In this document: positions 36,747 through 45,738 of the stretch, in pieces
Layout of the letters: every line of letters begins with the position of its first letter
How positions within the stretch are numbered: the stretch's first letter is position 1
Source: Bradyrhizobium semiaridum
GTDB lineage: Bacteria; Pseudomonadota; Alphaproteobacteria; Rhizobiales; Xanthobacteraceae
Direction: 5' to 3'
DNA length: 64,000 nucleotides
Assembly (NCBI RefSeq): GCF_020329505.1
Contig: NZ_JAGKJJ010000010.1
Coordinates: 155,832 to 219,831, forward strand
Translations under genes and position numbers: made by a program
Notes under the pieces: generated by a model
What the model saw: only the letters and a program-made list of their open reading frames with translations
Databases searched by the model: none
Told to the model about the DNA's origin: nothing

Positions 36747-38355
36747 TCTCCTGTCGCGCCCGATCGCGCAAAAGCACACGCTGGACCTTGCCGGAGGCGG
36801 TCATTGGCAAGGCATCCACAGGCACCACATAGTGCGGAATCTTGAAGCTGGCGATCTTCCCCTTACAGCGGGCCTTCACGTCCTCGAGCGAGCATTCTGT
36901 GCCTGGCTTGAGCACAACGTAAGCGCAAGGGACTTCAATTAGCCTTGGATCGGGGACGCCCACGACGGCGACCTGCTCGATCGCGGGTACTAGAGCCATC
37001 AGTTCAGTTTCCAGCGCGGCAGGCGACACGTTCTCCCCACCAACTTTGAGCATTTCCTTGTATCGCCCCAGGAACTGGAGAAAACCGTCAGGCCGCTTGA
37101 AACCGCGATCGCCAGTAAGTAGCCATCCGTCGCGGTTGATCGCCGCCGCAGTCGCCTCCGGATCGCGGAAATAGCCGCGCATCACCGTGTAACCGCGTAC
37201 GGCGATCTCACCCTCGATGCCATTAGGGCGCTCCTCGCCGGTCGCCGGATCGAGGATTTTGAACTCCAGGCCGGACGATGGGCGGCCGGACGTCGTGCAG
37301 CGCTGTTCCTCGGTGTCGTCGAGTGAGCTCAGGAACACGTAGCAGCCGGCTTCCGACATGCCCCAGCCTGACGCGGTCGGGCATATGGCTTTCTGAACCA
37401 GCGCGGCGACGGCGTTGGAATTCTCCATACCCGCAGGCAGCGAACCGAAACGCAGGCTGGAAAGATCGGCCTTCAGATGCTGCTGCGCGCGCATGATGTC
37501 GGCATAGTGCGTTTCGAAGCCATGCAGGCCTGTGATGCGCTCCTTCTCGATCAGCCGCACCGCGAGCTCGGGATCCCATGTATCCATCACCACCTGACGG
37601 GCTCCTGCGTGCATGCAGCCGAACACCGTCTCGGACATGCCGTAGAGGTGGAACATCGGCAGGAAGTTGAGGACGGTGGTTCCCTCCTGCAAGGGCCAAA
37701 TGTCGTAGCGCTCGCAAATGTTGCGTAACAGCGAGTGATCGTGCATCACGCCTTTCGGATTGCCCGTGGTGCCCGACGTGAACACGATGAGCGCGATGTC
37801 CTCGACCTTCACGCTCGCCGCGACCTCTTCGAGCCGTTCGCTGGTGACCCGCTCGGCGTCGTCGAGGAAACGCTCCCAGGACAGCGGTCCCTGATCAGCG
37901 GTGTCGCTCATGACGACGATGTCCATCAGGTGCGGAAAGCCAGCCGTCTTATCAAATCGTTCGCCGTCGAAGTCCGGGATCACGGCCTTCAGCATCTCGA
38001 CATATTCGACCGGGCCGGAGCGTTCGACGACAAACAGCAATTTGCACTCGGCAAGTTTGAGCGCATAGGCCACGTCATGTTGCCGGTAACGGGTGTTCAT
38101 GGGGGCCGCGATGGCGCCGATCCGCAGGGTTGCGTAGAGCGCGATCGTGAATTCGATACGGTTCGTCACCCACAGGCCGACGACGTCTCCCTTGCGGATG
38201 CCGCGTGCCAGCAGCGCACGCGCCGCACGGTCGATCTCATCGTTGAGTTCGCCGAAGGTCAGTTGCGCATCCCGAAAGCAGATCGCGACCTCGCCGCGCC
38301 AGCGATCGGCGGCGATCCGCGGCAAGTCGCCGAATCTTGATGCGGTTGCAGACAT
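36727..38355 (-). CDS. Acyl-CoA ligase (AMP-dependent, adenylate-forming)
   Basis: 542 aa. Core motifs are the P-loop IVFTSGTTGNPKGVMHDHSL, A5-like GWGMSEAGCYVF, and the A7/A8 region DGWLLTGDRGF and GRYKEMLKVGGENVSPAALE, with the late Lys in MTASGKVQRVLL. The start at 38355 (MSATASRFGDLP) has GGGAG upstream and gives the usual length. It activates a carboxylic acid (fatty, aromatic or alicyclic not resolved). It is divergent from the broken nitroreductase, with a shared palindrome at 38502-38519. Confidence 0.92.
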   Translation of the reverse strand: MSATASRFGDLPRIAADRWRGEVAICFRDAQLTFGELNDEIDRAARALLARGIRKGDVVGLWVTNRIEFTIALYATLRIGAIAAPMNTRYRQHDVAYALKLAECKLLFVVERSGPVEYVEMLKAVIPDFDGERFDKTAGFPHLMDIVVMSDTADQGPLSWERFLDDAERVTSERLEEVAASVKVEDIALIVFTSGTTGNPKGVMHDHSLLRNICERYDIWPLQEGTTVLNFLPMFHLYGMSETVFGCMHAGARQVVMDTWDPELAVRLIEKERITGLHGFETHYADIMRAQQHLKADLSSLRFGSLPAGMENSNAVAALVQKAICPTASGWGMSEAGCYVFLSSLDDTEEQRCTTSGRPSSGLEFKILDPATGEERPNGIEGEIAVRGYTVMRGYFRDPEATAAAINRDGWLLTGDRGFKRPDGFLQFLGRYKEMLKVGGENVSPAALETELMALVPAIEQVAVVGVPDPRLIEVPCAYVVLKPGTECSLEDVKARCKGKIASFKIPHYVVPVDALPMTASGKVQRVLLRDRARQEITLNSE

Positions 38356-38501
38356 CACGTTTTGCTCCCTCGCAGTTTTTATGCATCCGGTGCCAACGTC
38401 GGCCAACCACAACCTCGCTGCGTCAGCGCACCGGATTGCGTGAAAAGTTGCTCCTGCGCTTGCAGAAGCCAGACGGTCGATAATACCGGAGAGTTGATAA
38501 T

Positions 38502-38519
38502 ATATACTACAAAGTATAT
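38502..38519. promoter_or_regulatory. TetR-type operator, site A
   Basis: ATATACT-ACAA-AGTATAT: perfect seven-base arms with four-base spacer. 38 bp before the nitroreductase pseudogene and 146 bp before the acyl-CoA ligase. Same motif as at 48450, 56177 and 58345. Confidence 0.7.
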
Positions 38520-38557
38520 CAAGCCAAGACACCGAAGAAGCCCAACCGTCGAGAAGA

Positions 38558-39265
38558 ATGATGAGTGAAATCAATGAAATCGAGGCCAGTCCCTTGACTG
38601 AAGAAGCCACGCTGGATCGCCTCCTGCGTCGGCGTCACTCGTGCCGCGGCTTCTTGCCGAAACCGGTGCCGGATGCGGTGATCGGACGGATCGTCGAGAT
38701 CGCGCAGCGCACGGCCTCCTGATGCAACGCCCAGCCTTGGTAAATCGAGATCACACGTGGAGAAGCGACCGAAGCGTTTCGCAGACTGATGCTGGCTCAC
38801 GTCGAGGACCAGCCCGTGACCGATTTCTGGCCCAAGGCTTATGAGGGGGTCTACGGCGACCGCCGCCGCTCCTGCGGATTTGCGCTGTACCAGAGCGTCG
38901 GCGTCGCGCGCGGTGACAAGGACGGCTACCGGCGTCAGATGGCCGAAAATTACCGCTTCTTCGGCGCGCCGCACGTCGCGATCATTTCCTCCGACGCCGG
39001 TCTTTCCACCTACGGCGCCATCGATTGCGGCGGCTTCGTCGCCAATTTCCTCAATGCCGCGACGGCGCTCGGCGTCGCCACGATCCCGCAGGCGGCATTG
39101 ACGGTCAGATCTGATCTGGTCAGGGAGCATTTCGGTTTGCTTGCGAACCGGCGGATCGTATGCGCGATTTCGTTCGGCTACGCAGATCCATCCCATCCCG
39201 CCAACGGCTTCCGGACTGACCGCGCGCCGCTTTCGGAGGTCGTCCGCTTCCACGATGGCCGGTAA
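38558..39265 (+). pseudogene. Nitroreductase family gene with two stop codons
   Basis: The reading frame is intact over 236 codons except TGA at 38720 and TAA at 38741. The protein reads RLLRRRHSCRGFLPKPVPDA, EIAQRTAS, stop, CNAQPW, stop, then IEITRGEATEAFRRLMLAHV, YRFFGAPHVAIISSDAG and LNAATALGVATIPQAALTV. That is a nitroreductase (FMN fold). The usual residues at the stops are W and Q, so each can arise by a single transition (TGG to TGA, CAA to TAA). Otherwise undamaged, so recent inactivation is likely. Confidence 0.88.
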
Positions 39266-39332
39266 GCCGATTGGTGATGGCGTCCAAGGCGCGGGTATTG
39301 ACGTGGACGGCGGACAGTTCGGGGATTGGCGC

Positions 39333-39665
39333 CTACCAATTGGATGAGAACGGGACCTCGACGTCCAGCAAGGGCGCGTATTGTTGCGCGCCGAACGTAT
39401 CCCGTTCGGCGGTCGTGCCCTGGCCCCAGTTGCGGCGCAGGGTCATCTTGAAGGCGAGGGCCGGGTCGAAAAACATGAACGCCACGACGTCGCTGACGTC
39501 GACATTGTAGGTCTTCGCCAGGCCTTCCCTGTTCAGGGCGCCGCTTGCCTTGACCTTCTCATAGACGCTTTGATCGTCGAAGATGACGTCGAAGGTCAGC
39601 TCGAAGGGACCGGAGTTCTTGCTGCGAATGACCTTGGCAAGCTTTCGCAAGGGGACGGTGTTCAC
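39333..39665 (-). CDS. DUF4387 protein
   Basis: 110 aa. The sequence RKLAKVIRSKNSGPFELTFD, VIFDDQSVYEKVKASGALNR, VVAFMFFDPALAFKMTLRR fits DUF4387, which usually accompanies or is fused to AtuA/DUF1446 proteins. The GTG at 39665 has GGAG eight bases ahead and lies two bases after the AtuA-like stop, so it is the last gene of this operon. Function unknown. Confidence 0.85.
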   Translation of the reverse strand: MNTVPLRKLAKVIRSKNSGPFELTFDVIFDDQSVYEKVKASGALNREGLAKTYNVDVSDVVAFMFFDPALAFKMTLRRNWGQGTTAERDTFGAQQYAPLLDVEVPFSSNW

Positions 39666-39667
39666 GG

Positions 39668-41029
39668 CTATGTCTCCGTATAGCGGATGGGGAAGAAGTC
39701 GGCCGGAGCGTCGATGTCCATCAGGTGATAGATCGAGAACTCGCAGACCGGACCGATCGGATTTTCGGGTGGATTGAGCGGAATGGCGAAGTTGCCGGAC
39801 GTTGCGAGTTGGCCGGGATACGGCATGTGCAGCACGTCGATCCGCACCGCGCTGCAAATCGCGTTGGCCAGATCCTGGTTGGGGGCTGTCACCTCGCCGA
39901 GCAGGCCGACTTCATGCGGCACGACTTCCTTGAGCGGCTCCAATGCACCCATCACGGCGTTCCTGCCGTAGACATGAAATGCAAGGCTGGCGGTGCCGTC
40001 GCCAAGCTGCTCGAAAATTGCTTCCGCTCGTTGCCTCACGCGGGCAAGGAAATCGTCGACTTGGCCGATGAGGATTGGGTCTCTGATTCCGCCGATGAAG
40101 ATCGTTCGATGACCGATCACGGCCGCCCCCTCCAGCTTCACGGTGTAGGGGTTGGACGGGTCGAACGCGCCGCCGCTGACCCGGACGCGCCGATCGTCGA
40201 GCGGTTCGTAGCGCGCGCCTGCGAGATTGAGGACGCCGCCGGGACCCGGCAGCAGATCCGGCCTGGTCTTCTCGTAAAGGGTATGGGCTGCGACCGACGC
40301 CGGCGTGCAGCACTCGACGGGATTCATCGGCTCGAGATCGAAGCTGTCCTTGCGGACGGTCGCGAGGATGACCCGGCCCTTCGGCTCCGCGCAGTTGGCG
40401 CCGCACTCGACGATCTTGCCCATGTGCCAGTAGACACCGGGATCGACGCCATTGACCATGCAAAGCGCGGCATGCGGTGCGGGGTCGTAGGATCGGCCGC
40501 TCACGATGATGTCGATGTCCGGCCGCTCGCGGAGGACCTTCGCAAACGGTTCGGCGCCCATCTGCGCCACGATGTTGGTCGCCTTGTCGATCGCTTCATG
40601 GGTGAGGCTGTGAACCGGTCCGCATCCTTTGATCCGGCCCTCATCCAGGCGGCTGTGGACGATCGTCCTGTCGACATTGGCGTAGATCGCTGCGATCCTG
40701 AAATGGTAGCTTCGGCTTCGCGAGATATCGCGGATCGTCTCGATCATGTCGTCGACATGCTGGTCGATTCCCGGACCGCCGGCAGAACTGATCATCAAAC
40801 GGATCTTGCGCTCGGCGGCCGCGCGCAGCATCAGGGAGAGATCACGGCGATATGCTTCGGGTGTCACCAGCGTCTTGCTCATTCCAAGCAGATAAGGGCC
40901 GGGATCGGTCGAGCCGGAATCCACGATGATGGCGTCGGGATCGCGATCGACCCCGCGCCAGAAGTGCGCCTCGGGTATGCCGTAGCCGAGCATGCCGATC
41001 GGCGTCAGGATCTTCAGCTCCTTGGTCAT
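39668..41029 (-). CDS. AtuA/DUF1446 family protein
   Basis: 453 aa. Starts TKELKILTPIGMLGYGIP. Family blocks are DAIIVDSGSTDPGPYLLG, RLMISSAGGPGIDQHVDDMI, DIIVSGRSYDPAPHAALCM and PGGVLNLAGARYEPLDDRRV. AtuA is required for acyclic terpene use in Pseudomonas but its reaction is not established to my knowledge. Its ATG overlaps the monooxygenase stop (ATGA) and DUF4387 follows within two bases, so the three are translationally linked. No terpene-specific genes (carboxylase AtuC/F, hydratase AtuE) are in the window, so a terpene role is not supported here. Confidence 0.9.
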   Translation of the reverse strand: MTKELKILTPIGMLGYGIPEAHFWRGVDRDPDAIIVDSGSTDPGPYLLGMSKTLVTPEAYRRDLSLMLRAAAERKIRLMISSAGGPGIDQHVDDMIETIRDISRSRSYHFRIAAIYANVDRTIVHSRLDEGRIKGCGPVHSLTHEAIDKATNIVAQMGAEPFAKVLRERPDIDIIVSGRSYDPAPHAALCMVNGVDPGVYWHMGKIVECGANCAEPKGRVILATVRKDSFDLEPMNPVECCTPASVAAHTLYEKTRPDLLPGPGGVLNLAGARYEPLDDRRVRVSGGAFDPSNPYTVKLEGAAVIGHRTIFIGGIRDPILIGQVDDFLARVRQRAEAIFEQLGDGTASLAFHVYGRNAVMGALEPLKEVVPHEVGLLGEVTAPNQDLANAICSAVRIDVLHMPYPGQLATSGNFAIPLNPPENPIGPVCEFSIYHLMDIDAPADFFPIRYTET

Positions 41030-42402
41030 GCGCGCCTCCGCTCGGCGGTCGCGCGGCGCGCGTCGACCGTGGGCCGGGCGATGCCGAGCGTTTCACGCAA
41101 GGTGGAGCCGGGATACTCCTTGCGGTAGAGACCGCGCCGCTGCAGCTCGGGCACCACCAGCCGGGCGAAGTCCTCGTATGAACCGGGCACGCAGGTTGCC
41201 GATATCACGAAGCCGTCGCAGGCCGTGCCGAACCATTCCTCCATCTGGTCGGCGACTTGCTTCGCCGTTCCCGCGAAGGTCGGCCCTTCGTGGATGGTGC
41301 CGCGGCCCGAAGCCTCGACGAAATCGCGAACCGAGGGATTCTTCTTGCCCGACACCTCGATCACCTTGTCTCTCAGGCTGTGCCAGGACACGGCGGCGAG
41401 TTCCTCATCGGTGAACGGCTCGTCATAGGGGCGCGTCGAGAAGTCGACATTGAGAACCTCGCAGAGCAGCGCAAGGGCGTCGATCGGCTTCGCGAGCGCT
41501 TCGGTCAAGGCGAGCTGTTCTTGTGCCTGCGCGGCCGTTTCGCCGACGATGACCTTGATCGCGGGCGCGATCTTGACCTGCGCGGGATCACGGCCTGCTT
41601 TCTCGATAGCAGCCGTCAGCGACGCATATTGTTTGCGGCCGGCCTCCAGGTTCGCGTAAGACGCGAACACCAGCTCCGCCCAGCGTGCAGCAAAGGCGGT
41701 GCCGCGGCCGCTCTGGCCCGCCTGAAGCAGAACCGGATGGCCCTGCGGCGATCGCGGCACCGGCAGCGGCCCCTTGGAGCGGAAGTAGCGTCCCTTGTGA
41801 TCGAGCCGATGGACCTTATCGGGATCCGCGAAGCGCCCGTCGGACTTGTCGACGATCAGCGCGTCATCTTCCCAACTGTCCCAGTGCCCCTTCACCACTT
41901 CGAGAAACTCGTCGGCGCGATCGTAGCGGAGATCATGCGCGAGGTGTTCCTCATACCCGAAGTTCTCCGCTTCGGAGTCGTTCAGCGAGGTCACGATGTT
42001 CCAGGCCACGCGTCCGCCGGTCATCAGGTCGAGGGTCCCGAACAGGCGTGCGACGTGAAAGGGTTGGTAGTAGGTCGTCGAGTAGGTGGCACCGAGCCCG
42101 AGGCGCCTGGTGACCGCGGCCATCGTCATGAGCACCGTGCTCGGATCGAGCTTGACGCACCGCACGCCGTTGGCGACCGTCTCGCGGTGGTCATTGCCGT
42201 AGATGTCGGGCATGGCGAGCCGGTCGTCAAAGAACGCCATGTCGAACTTCGCATCCTCCAGCGTGCGCGCAATGCGCTGAAAGTAATGCGGCGTGAGGAA
42301 GTCGGACATCGAGGACGGATGGCGCCAGGAGCCGACATAATTCGAGCAGTTCTGTGCCTGCATGAATGCGATGAGGCTCATCTGCCGTGAACGGTGCGTC
42401 AT
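41026..42402 (-). CDS. FMNH2-dependent monooxygenase of the NtaA/SnaA/DszA type
   Basis: 458 aa. Luciferase-like two-component monooxygenase. Landmarks are MSLIAFMQAQNCSNYVGSWR, FDMAFFDDRLAMPDIYG, GGRVAWNIVTSLNDSEAENF, YDRADEFLEVVKGHWDSWED and HPVLLQAGQSGRGTAFAARW. Nitrilotriacetate and dibenzothiophene sulfone monooxygenases share this form and need a separate flavin reductase. The one at 44991-45509 is the obvious candidate. ATG 42402 is taken; ATG 42381 is possible. First gene of the operon with AtuA and DUF4387. Confidence 0.92.
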   Translation of the reverse strand: MTHRSRQMSLIAFMQAQNCSNYVGSWRHPSSMSDFLTPHYFQRIARTLEDAKFDMAFFDDRLAMPDIYGNDHRETVANGVRCVKLDPSTVLMTMAAVTRRLGLGATYSTTYYQPFHVARLFGTLDLMTGGRVAWNIVTSLNDSEAENFGYEEHLAHDLRYDRADEFLEVVKGHWDSWEDDALIVDKSDGRFADPDKVHRLDHKGRYFRSKGPLPVPRSPQGHPVLLQAGQSGRGTAFAARWAELVFASYANLEAGRKQYASLTAAIEKAGRDPAQVKIAPAIKVIVGETAAQAQEQLALTEALAKPIDALALLCEVLNVDFSTRPYDEPFTDEELAAVSWHSLRDKVIEVSGKKNPSVRDFVEASGRGTIHEGPTFAGTAKQVADQMEEWFGTACDGFVISATCVPGSYEDFARLVVPELQRRGLYRKEYPGSTLRETLGIARPTVDARRATAERRRA

Positions 42403-42582
42403 GTCTGCGACTTGTCCTTCCTGACTTGTTGAGGGCGGTGTCCCGGTGCGGTCGCGGACGCGTCCGTGCGCGTCATCGCGATCGATGCGCGGCGAAGCGG
42501 TCGGGCGGCAGCCGCGACGCGGCATGGCCATCAGGCTAGGACTTGCAGCGTCGGCCGACAAATCGCGGCAGGCAATGGACTT

Positions 42583-42597
42583 ATAGGGAGCCGCTAT
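42583..42597. promoter_or_regulatory. LysR-type site 1, upstream of monooxygenase-AtuA operon
   Basis: ATAG-GGAGCCG-CTAT, extended by T/A to five-base arms (TATAG, CTATA). 181 bp before the monooxygenase ATG and 29 bp after the LysR gene. Same form as at 43600 and 45628. Confidence 0.55.
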
Positions 42598-42625
42598 AGA
42601 TATTCGCGACGTCGCGGTGACACGG

Positions 42626-43588
42626 CTAGGCGAGCGCGCTTTGCCATCCTGCATCCGGGCGCTTGATCGCGCTGCGCAGGAAATCCCGGAATTTGCGCGC
42701 TGCTGGAGAAAGCTCGTGGTTTTCGGCGGTCACGATGCCGAACGTTCGAACGAACTGGCAGTCCTTGAGTGGCACGACGCCGATTGCAGGGAGAAAGTCG
42801 GCAGGAATCAGAGTCCGTGGGTGAATGCAGACGCCGATACCGGCCGCGGTCATTGCCAGCATGGTCATGACGTTGGAGACGCCGACCGCCTCGGGCGCCA
42901 ATCGGACGTTCAAGCCACGCTTCGTTGCCTCGTCCACGATAAACTGGCGCAGCGCCACATGCGTGTCGGGACTCAGCAGGGGATAGGCCAACACTTCCGC
43001 CAGTGTCGGCTGGCTCCTGGCGAGAAGCGGGTGGTTGCGCGGCGTGACCACGACGCATTCGTCCGAGGTGAGGGTTTCGAATTGCAGGCCCGATGTCGGC
43101 TCGGCGAGCACCATCACGGCCATGTCGCAGCGTCCCTCGCGGACGGCGCTGATCGCTCCCGCAGGACTGCTGTCGAGCAGGCGGACGGTGCTTTGCGGGT
43201 CGCGGTCGGTAAACGCCTTGACGATCGGAGGCAAGGCGATGGTCGCCACCATCATCGTCGCCGCCACCTCGACCTGGTTGCGCCTGGCTTCGGCGGTCGC
43301 GTTGAAGTCCTGGCAAAGAAGCCTGAGATCGTGAAGGGTCGCGGAGGCCTGCTTGTACAATCGGTTGCCGTCGGCAGTAAGGGCTACGCTCCTCGTGTTG
43401 CGCAGCAGCAGCCGCACACCCAGTTTCTCCTCGAGACGGCGAACTCTGTTGCTGACGGACGGCTGCGACAGGTTGAGCTGCTTGGCCGCGTGACTGAACC
43501 CTCCGAGATCTGCCACGACAAGGAACGTCTCGAGATCCTCGAGCGAGATATCGAAGCGCTGTTTCACGGAAGCCGAAGAGCTGGTCAT
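42626..43588 (-). CDS. LysR-family regulator of block 1
   Basis: 320 aa. Helix-turn-helix at residues 17-60 (LETFLVVADLGGFSHAAKQL, NLSQPSVSNRVRRLEEKLGV) and an effector domain (VEVAATMMVATIALPPIVKA, GRCDMAVMVLAEP). It is divergent from a LivK-type binding protein gene, and the monooxygenase-AtuA-DUF4387 operon follows on the same strand. Sites of the form ATA(G/A)-N7-CTAT near each flanking unit suggest it regulates them. Confidence 0.93.
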   Translation of the reverse strand: MTSSSASVKQRFDISLEDLETFLVVADLGGFSHAAKQLNLSQPSVSNRVRRLEEKLGVRLLLRNTRSVALTADGNRLYKQASATLHDLRLLCQDFNATAEARRNQVEVAATMMVATIALPPIVKAFTDRDPQSTVRLLDSSPAGAISAVREGRCDMAVMVLAEPTSGLQFETLTSDECVVVTPRNHPLLARSQPTLAEVLAYPLLSPDTHVALRQFIVDEATKRGLNVRLAPEAVGVSNVMTMLAMTAAGIGVCIHPRTLIPADFLPAIGVVPLKDCQFVRTFGIVTAENHELSPAARKFRDFLRSAIKRPDAGWQSALA

Positions 43589-43599
43589 GCGGCACTTAT

Positions 43600-43614
43600 A
43601 TAATCACGAGCTAT
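43600..43614. promoter_or_regulatory. LysR-type site 2, between LysR and LivK-type gene
   Basis: ATAA-TCACGAG-CTAT, one mismatch to ATAG-N7-CTAT. 12 bp before the LysR ATG (possible autorepression) and 95 bp before the binding protein gene. A second ATAG follows at 43621-43624. Confidence 0.5.
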
Positions 43615-43709
43615 AGGACGATAGCCACCGATCATTTGATAACAGCCCAACGCCGACCCAGTCTACCGGCTCTGGATAGACCAAAATTCGGTGGAGGGAA
43701 CGGGCGCTC

Positions 43710-44933
43710 ATGCAGAAGCAGGTATTTGCAGGCTGGTGCGCGGCAGTGTCACTGAGCCTTGTCGTTGCGAGCGGCGCGGCGAAGGCGGAGCAAGGCTACG
43801 ACGTCGGCGTCACCGACAAGGAAATCAAGATCGGCAGCTTCATGCCCTATAGCGGACCGGCATCGTCATACAGCGTGATCGGTCTGACCGAGGCGGCCTA
43901 CTTCAGGAAAATCAACGATGAAGGCGGCATCAACGGCCGCAAGATCAATTTCATCAGCTACGACGATGCCTTCAGCCCGCCGAAAACCGTCGAGCAGGCG
44001 CGCAAACTGGTCGAGAGCGACGAGGTGTTCTTTCTGTTCAACCCGCTGGGGACCGCGTCCAATTCGGCGGTCCAGAAATATCTGAACGCGAAGAAGGTCC
44101 CGCAACTGCTGGTCGGGTCCGGTGCGACGAAGTGGGGCGACCCCAAGCATTTCCCGTGGACCATGGGCTGGCAGCCGAGCTACCAGAGCGAGGCGCGGAT
44201 CTACGCTAAATTCATTCTGGACCAGCATCCGAACGGCAAGATCGCGGTCATTGCCATCAACGATGATGCCGGCAAGGATTGGGTCAAGGGATTGCGGGAT
44301 GGTCTCGGCGACAAGGCCGCGATGATCGTGGCCGAGACGAAATTCGAATCGACCGATCCGACCGTAGATTCGCAGATCGTCGCGCTAAAGGCGTCGGGGG
44401 CTGACGTGTTCGTCGGCTTCCTCTCGCCGAAGACCGCGGCGCAGGCGATCCGGAAGGTCGCCGAAATCGGTTGGAAGCCGACCTTCATCCTGAACAATCC
44501 GTCGACCTCGGTCGGGGCGATCCTCAAGCCCGCGGGTCTTGAGAACGCCAGGGACATTATCTCGACGGCCTATACGAAGGATCCTACGGACAAGATCTGG
44601 AGCGACGACCCCGGCATGAAGGCGTGGGTCGCCTTCATGGACAGCTACATGCCCGAGGGCGACAAGACCAACGCCAACACCGTATATGGCTATTCGGCCG
44701 CGCAGCTCGTGGTGGAGATCCTCAGGCGCTGTGGAAACGATTTGACGCGCACCAATCTCATGAAGCAGGCCGCAAGCCTCGATCACGTCAAGTTGGACAT
44801 GCTGCTGCCGGGGATCGAGGTCACGACTGCGCCGAACGATTTCTATCCGATCGAGCAGATGCAGCTTATGAGATTCGACGGTGAATCCTGGCATACATTC
44901 GGAGATGTCATGCAGGGTGAGGTGGGCCGCTGA
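43710..44933 (+). CDS. LivK-type ABC substrate-binding protein 1
   Basis: 407 aa periplasmic binding protein. Signal peptide (CAAVSLSLVVASGAAKA), then TDKEIKIGSFMPYSGPASSY, INDEGGINGRKINFISYDD, VPQLLVGSGATKWGDPKHFP. Type I fold as in branched-chain amino acid or aromatic acid importers. GGAGGG precedes the ATG. No permease or ATPase gene is adjacent. Likely captures the substrate or inducer of block 1. Confidence 0.92.
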   Translation: MQKQVFAGWCAAVSLSLVVASGAAKAEQGYDVGVTDKEIKIGSFMPYSGPASSYSVIGLTEAAYFRKINDEGGINGRKINFISYDDAFSPPKTVEQARKLVESDEVFFLFNPLGTASNSAVQKYLNAKKVPQLLVGSGATKWGDPKHFPWTMGWQPSYQSEARIYAKFILDQHPNGKIAVIAINDDAGKDWVKGLRDGLGDKAAMIVAETKFESTDPTVDSQIVALKASGADVFVGFLSPKTAAQAIRKVAEIGWKPTFILNNPSTSVGAILKPAGLENARDIISTAYTKDPTDKIWSDDPGMKAWVAFMDSYMPEGDKTNANTVYGYSAAQLVVEILRRCGNDLTRTNLMKQAASLDHVKLDMLLPGIEVTTAPNDFYPIEQMQLMRFDGESWHTFGDVMQGEVGR

Positions 44934-44943
44934 CATCGCCGTC

Positions 44944-44978
44944 GCGGCTCAGCACGCGCGCCGTGCGTGCTGAGCCGC
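44944..44978. terminator. Long hairpin between convergent genes
   Basis: GCGGCTCAGCACGC (44944-44957), seven-base loop, GCGTGCTGAGCCGC (44965-44978): a 14-bp perfect stem. No clear T-run, so termination is inferred only from stem strength and position. Confidence 0.55.
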
Positions 44979-44990
44979 AATCCTCCTGTC

Positions 44991-45509
44991 CTATGTGGTG
45001 CAATCGTCGAGGACGGGGCAACGTGCATATTTGCCGCCATGAAAGGCGAGCGGGCGCCGGTCTGAACAGGATATCCGTTCGACCCGCCCGAGGAATACGA
45101 TATGATCGCCGCCCGGATAGGCCGCAACCTTGGCGCATTCAAGCCGTGCCACGCAGCCGGCGAGCAGCGGGATGTCGCCGATTCCGTCGGTGTGCAGGAC
45201 GTCGTCGAACTTGTCGTCCCTGGACCGGGCGAAATGGTTGGAGATGGCGATCTGATCCTCGGCCAGAATATGAACGGCGAAATGGTCGCTGCCGCAAAAC
45301 GCTGGATGGCTTTTCGAGGTGACCGCCTGGCTCCAGAGCACCAGCGGCGGATCGAGCGACACCGAGCTGAAAGAGTTAGCGGTGACACCATGTGGCTTGC
45401 CGGCCGGATCACGGGTCGTCACCACAGTGACGCCGGTGACGAAGGCGCCCAATGCGGCACGAAAGTCGTTGCTGGTGAAATGTGCGTTCAAGGTTCGAAT
45501 ATCTCCCAA
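44991..45509 (-). CDS. Flavin reductase, likely partner of the NtaA-type monooxygenase
   Basis: 172 aa, flavin_reduct domain. FRAALGAFVTGVTVVTTRDP, HGVTANSFSSVSLDPPLVL, HFAVHILAEDQIAISNHFA, then GGDHIVFLGRVERISC and the late FHGGKYA. Supplies reduced FMN to two-component monooxygenases. The start is not certain: TTG 45509 is listed, but a TTG at 45491 lies behind a GGGAG. It is oriented away from the PrpD gene, with LysR-type site 3 in the gap. Confidence 0.9.
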   Translation of the reverse strand: MGDIRTLNAHFTSNDFRAALGAFVTGVTVVTTRDPAGKPHGVTANSFSSVSLDPPLVLWSQAVTSKSHPAFCGSDHFAVHILAEDQIAISNHFARSRDDKFDDVLHTDGIGDIPLLAGCVARLECAKVAAYPGGDHIVFLGRVERISCSDRRPLAFHGGKYARCPVLDDCTT

Positions 45510-45627
45510 AGACGTGTCCCGGTTCGAGAGATTAGGCGACGGCCGCGCAACATCAAATTTGCAAAGGCTATGGAGAGATTAGTTGCGGGCATGAATGGCA
45601 CTCGGCCCGCGACGGACTGCCGAACCC

Positions 45628-45642
45628 ATAGCACCAGGCTAT
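45628..45642. promoter_or_regulatory. LysR-type site 3, flavin reductase / PrpD gap
   Basis: ATAG-CACCAGG-CTAT with the extra C/G pair giving ATAGC and GCTAT arms. 97 bp before the PrpD gene and 119 bp before the flavin reductase start. Confidence 0.5.
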
Positions 45643-45738
45643 CGATCCATTTCGAAAGAGCATTTGTCGCTGGTGCTGGTGCGATGCTCTATCCGAGAGG
45701 TGGGGCGCGGCATCGGCGCACGGGTAGGGAGGTGAGAG

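Noticed and set aside
38720..38722. TGA in the nitroreductase read as selenocysteine
   Set aside because: A TAA follows seven codons later, no SECIS-like hairpin is evident, and the family has Trp here.
39725..41128. Long plus-strand frame opposite the AtuA-like gene
   Set aside because: Complement shadow of a well-recognised protein; its own sequence has no family.
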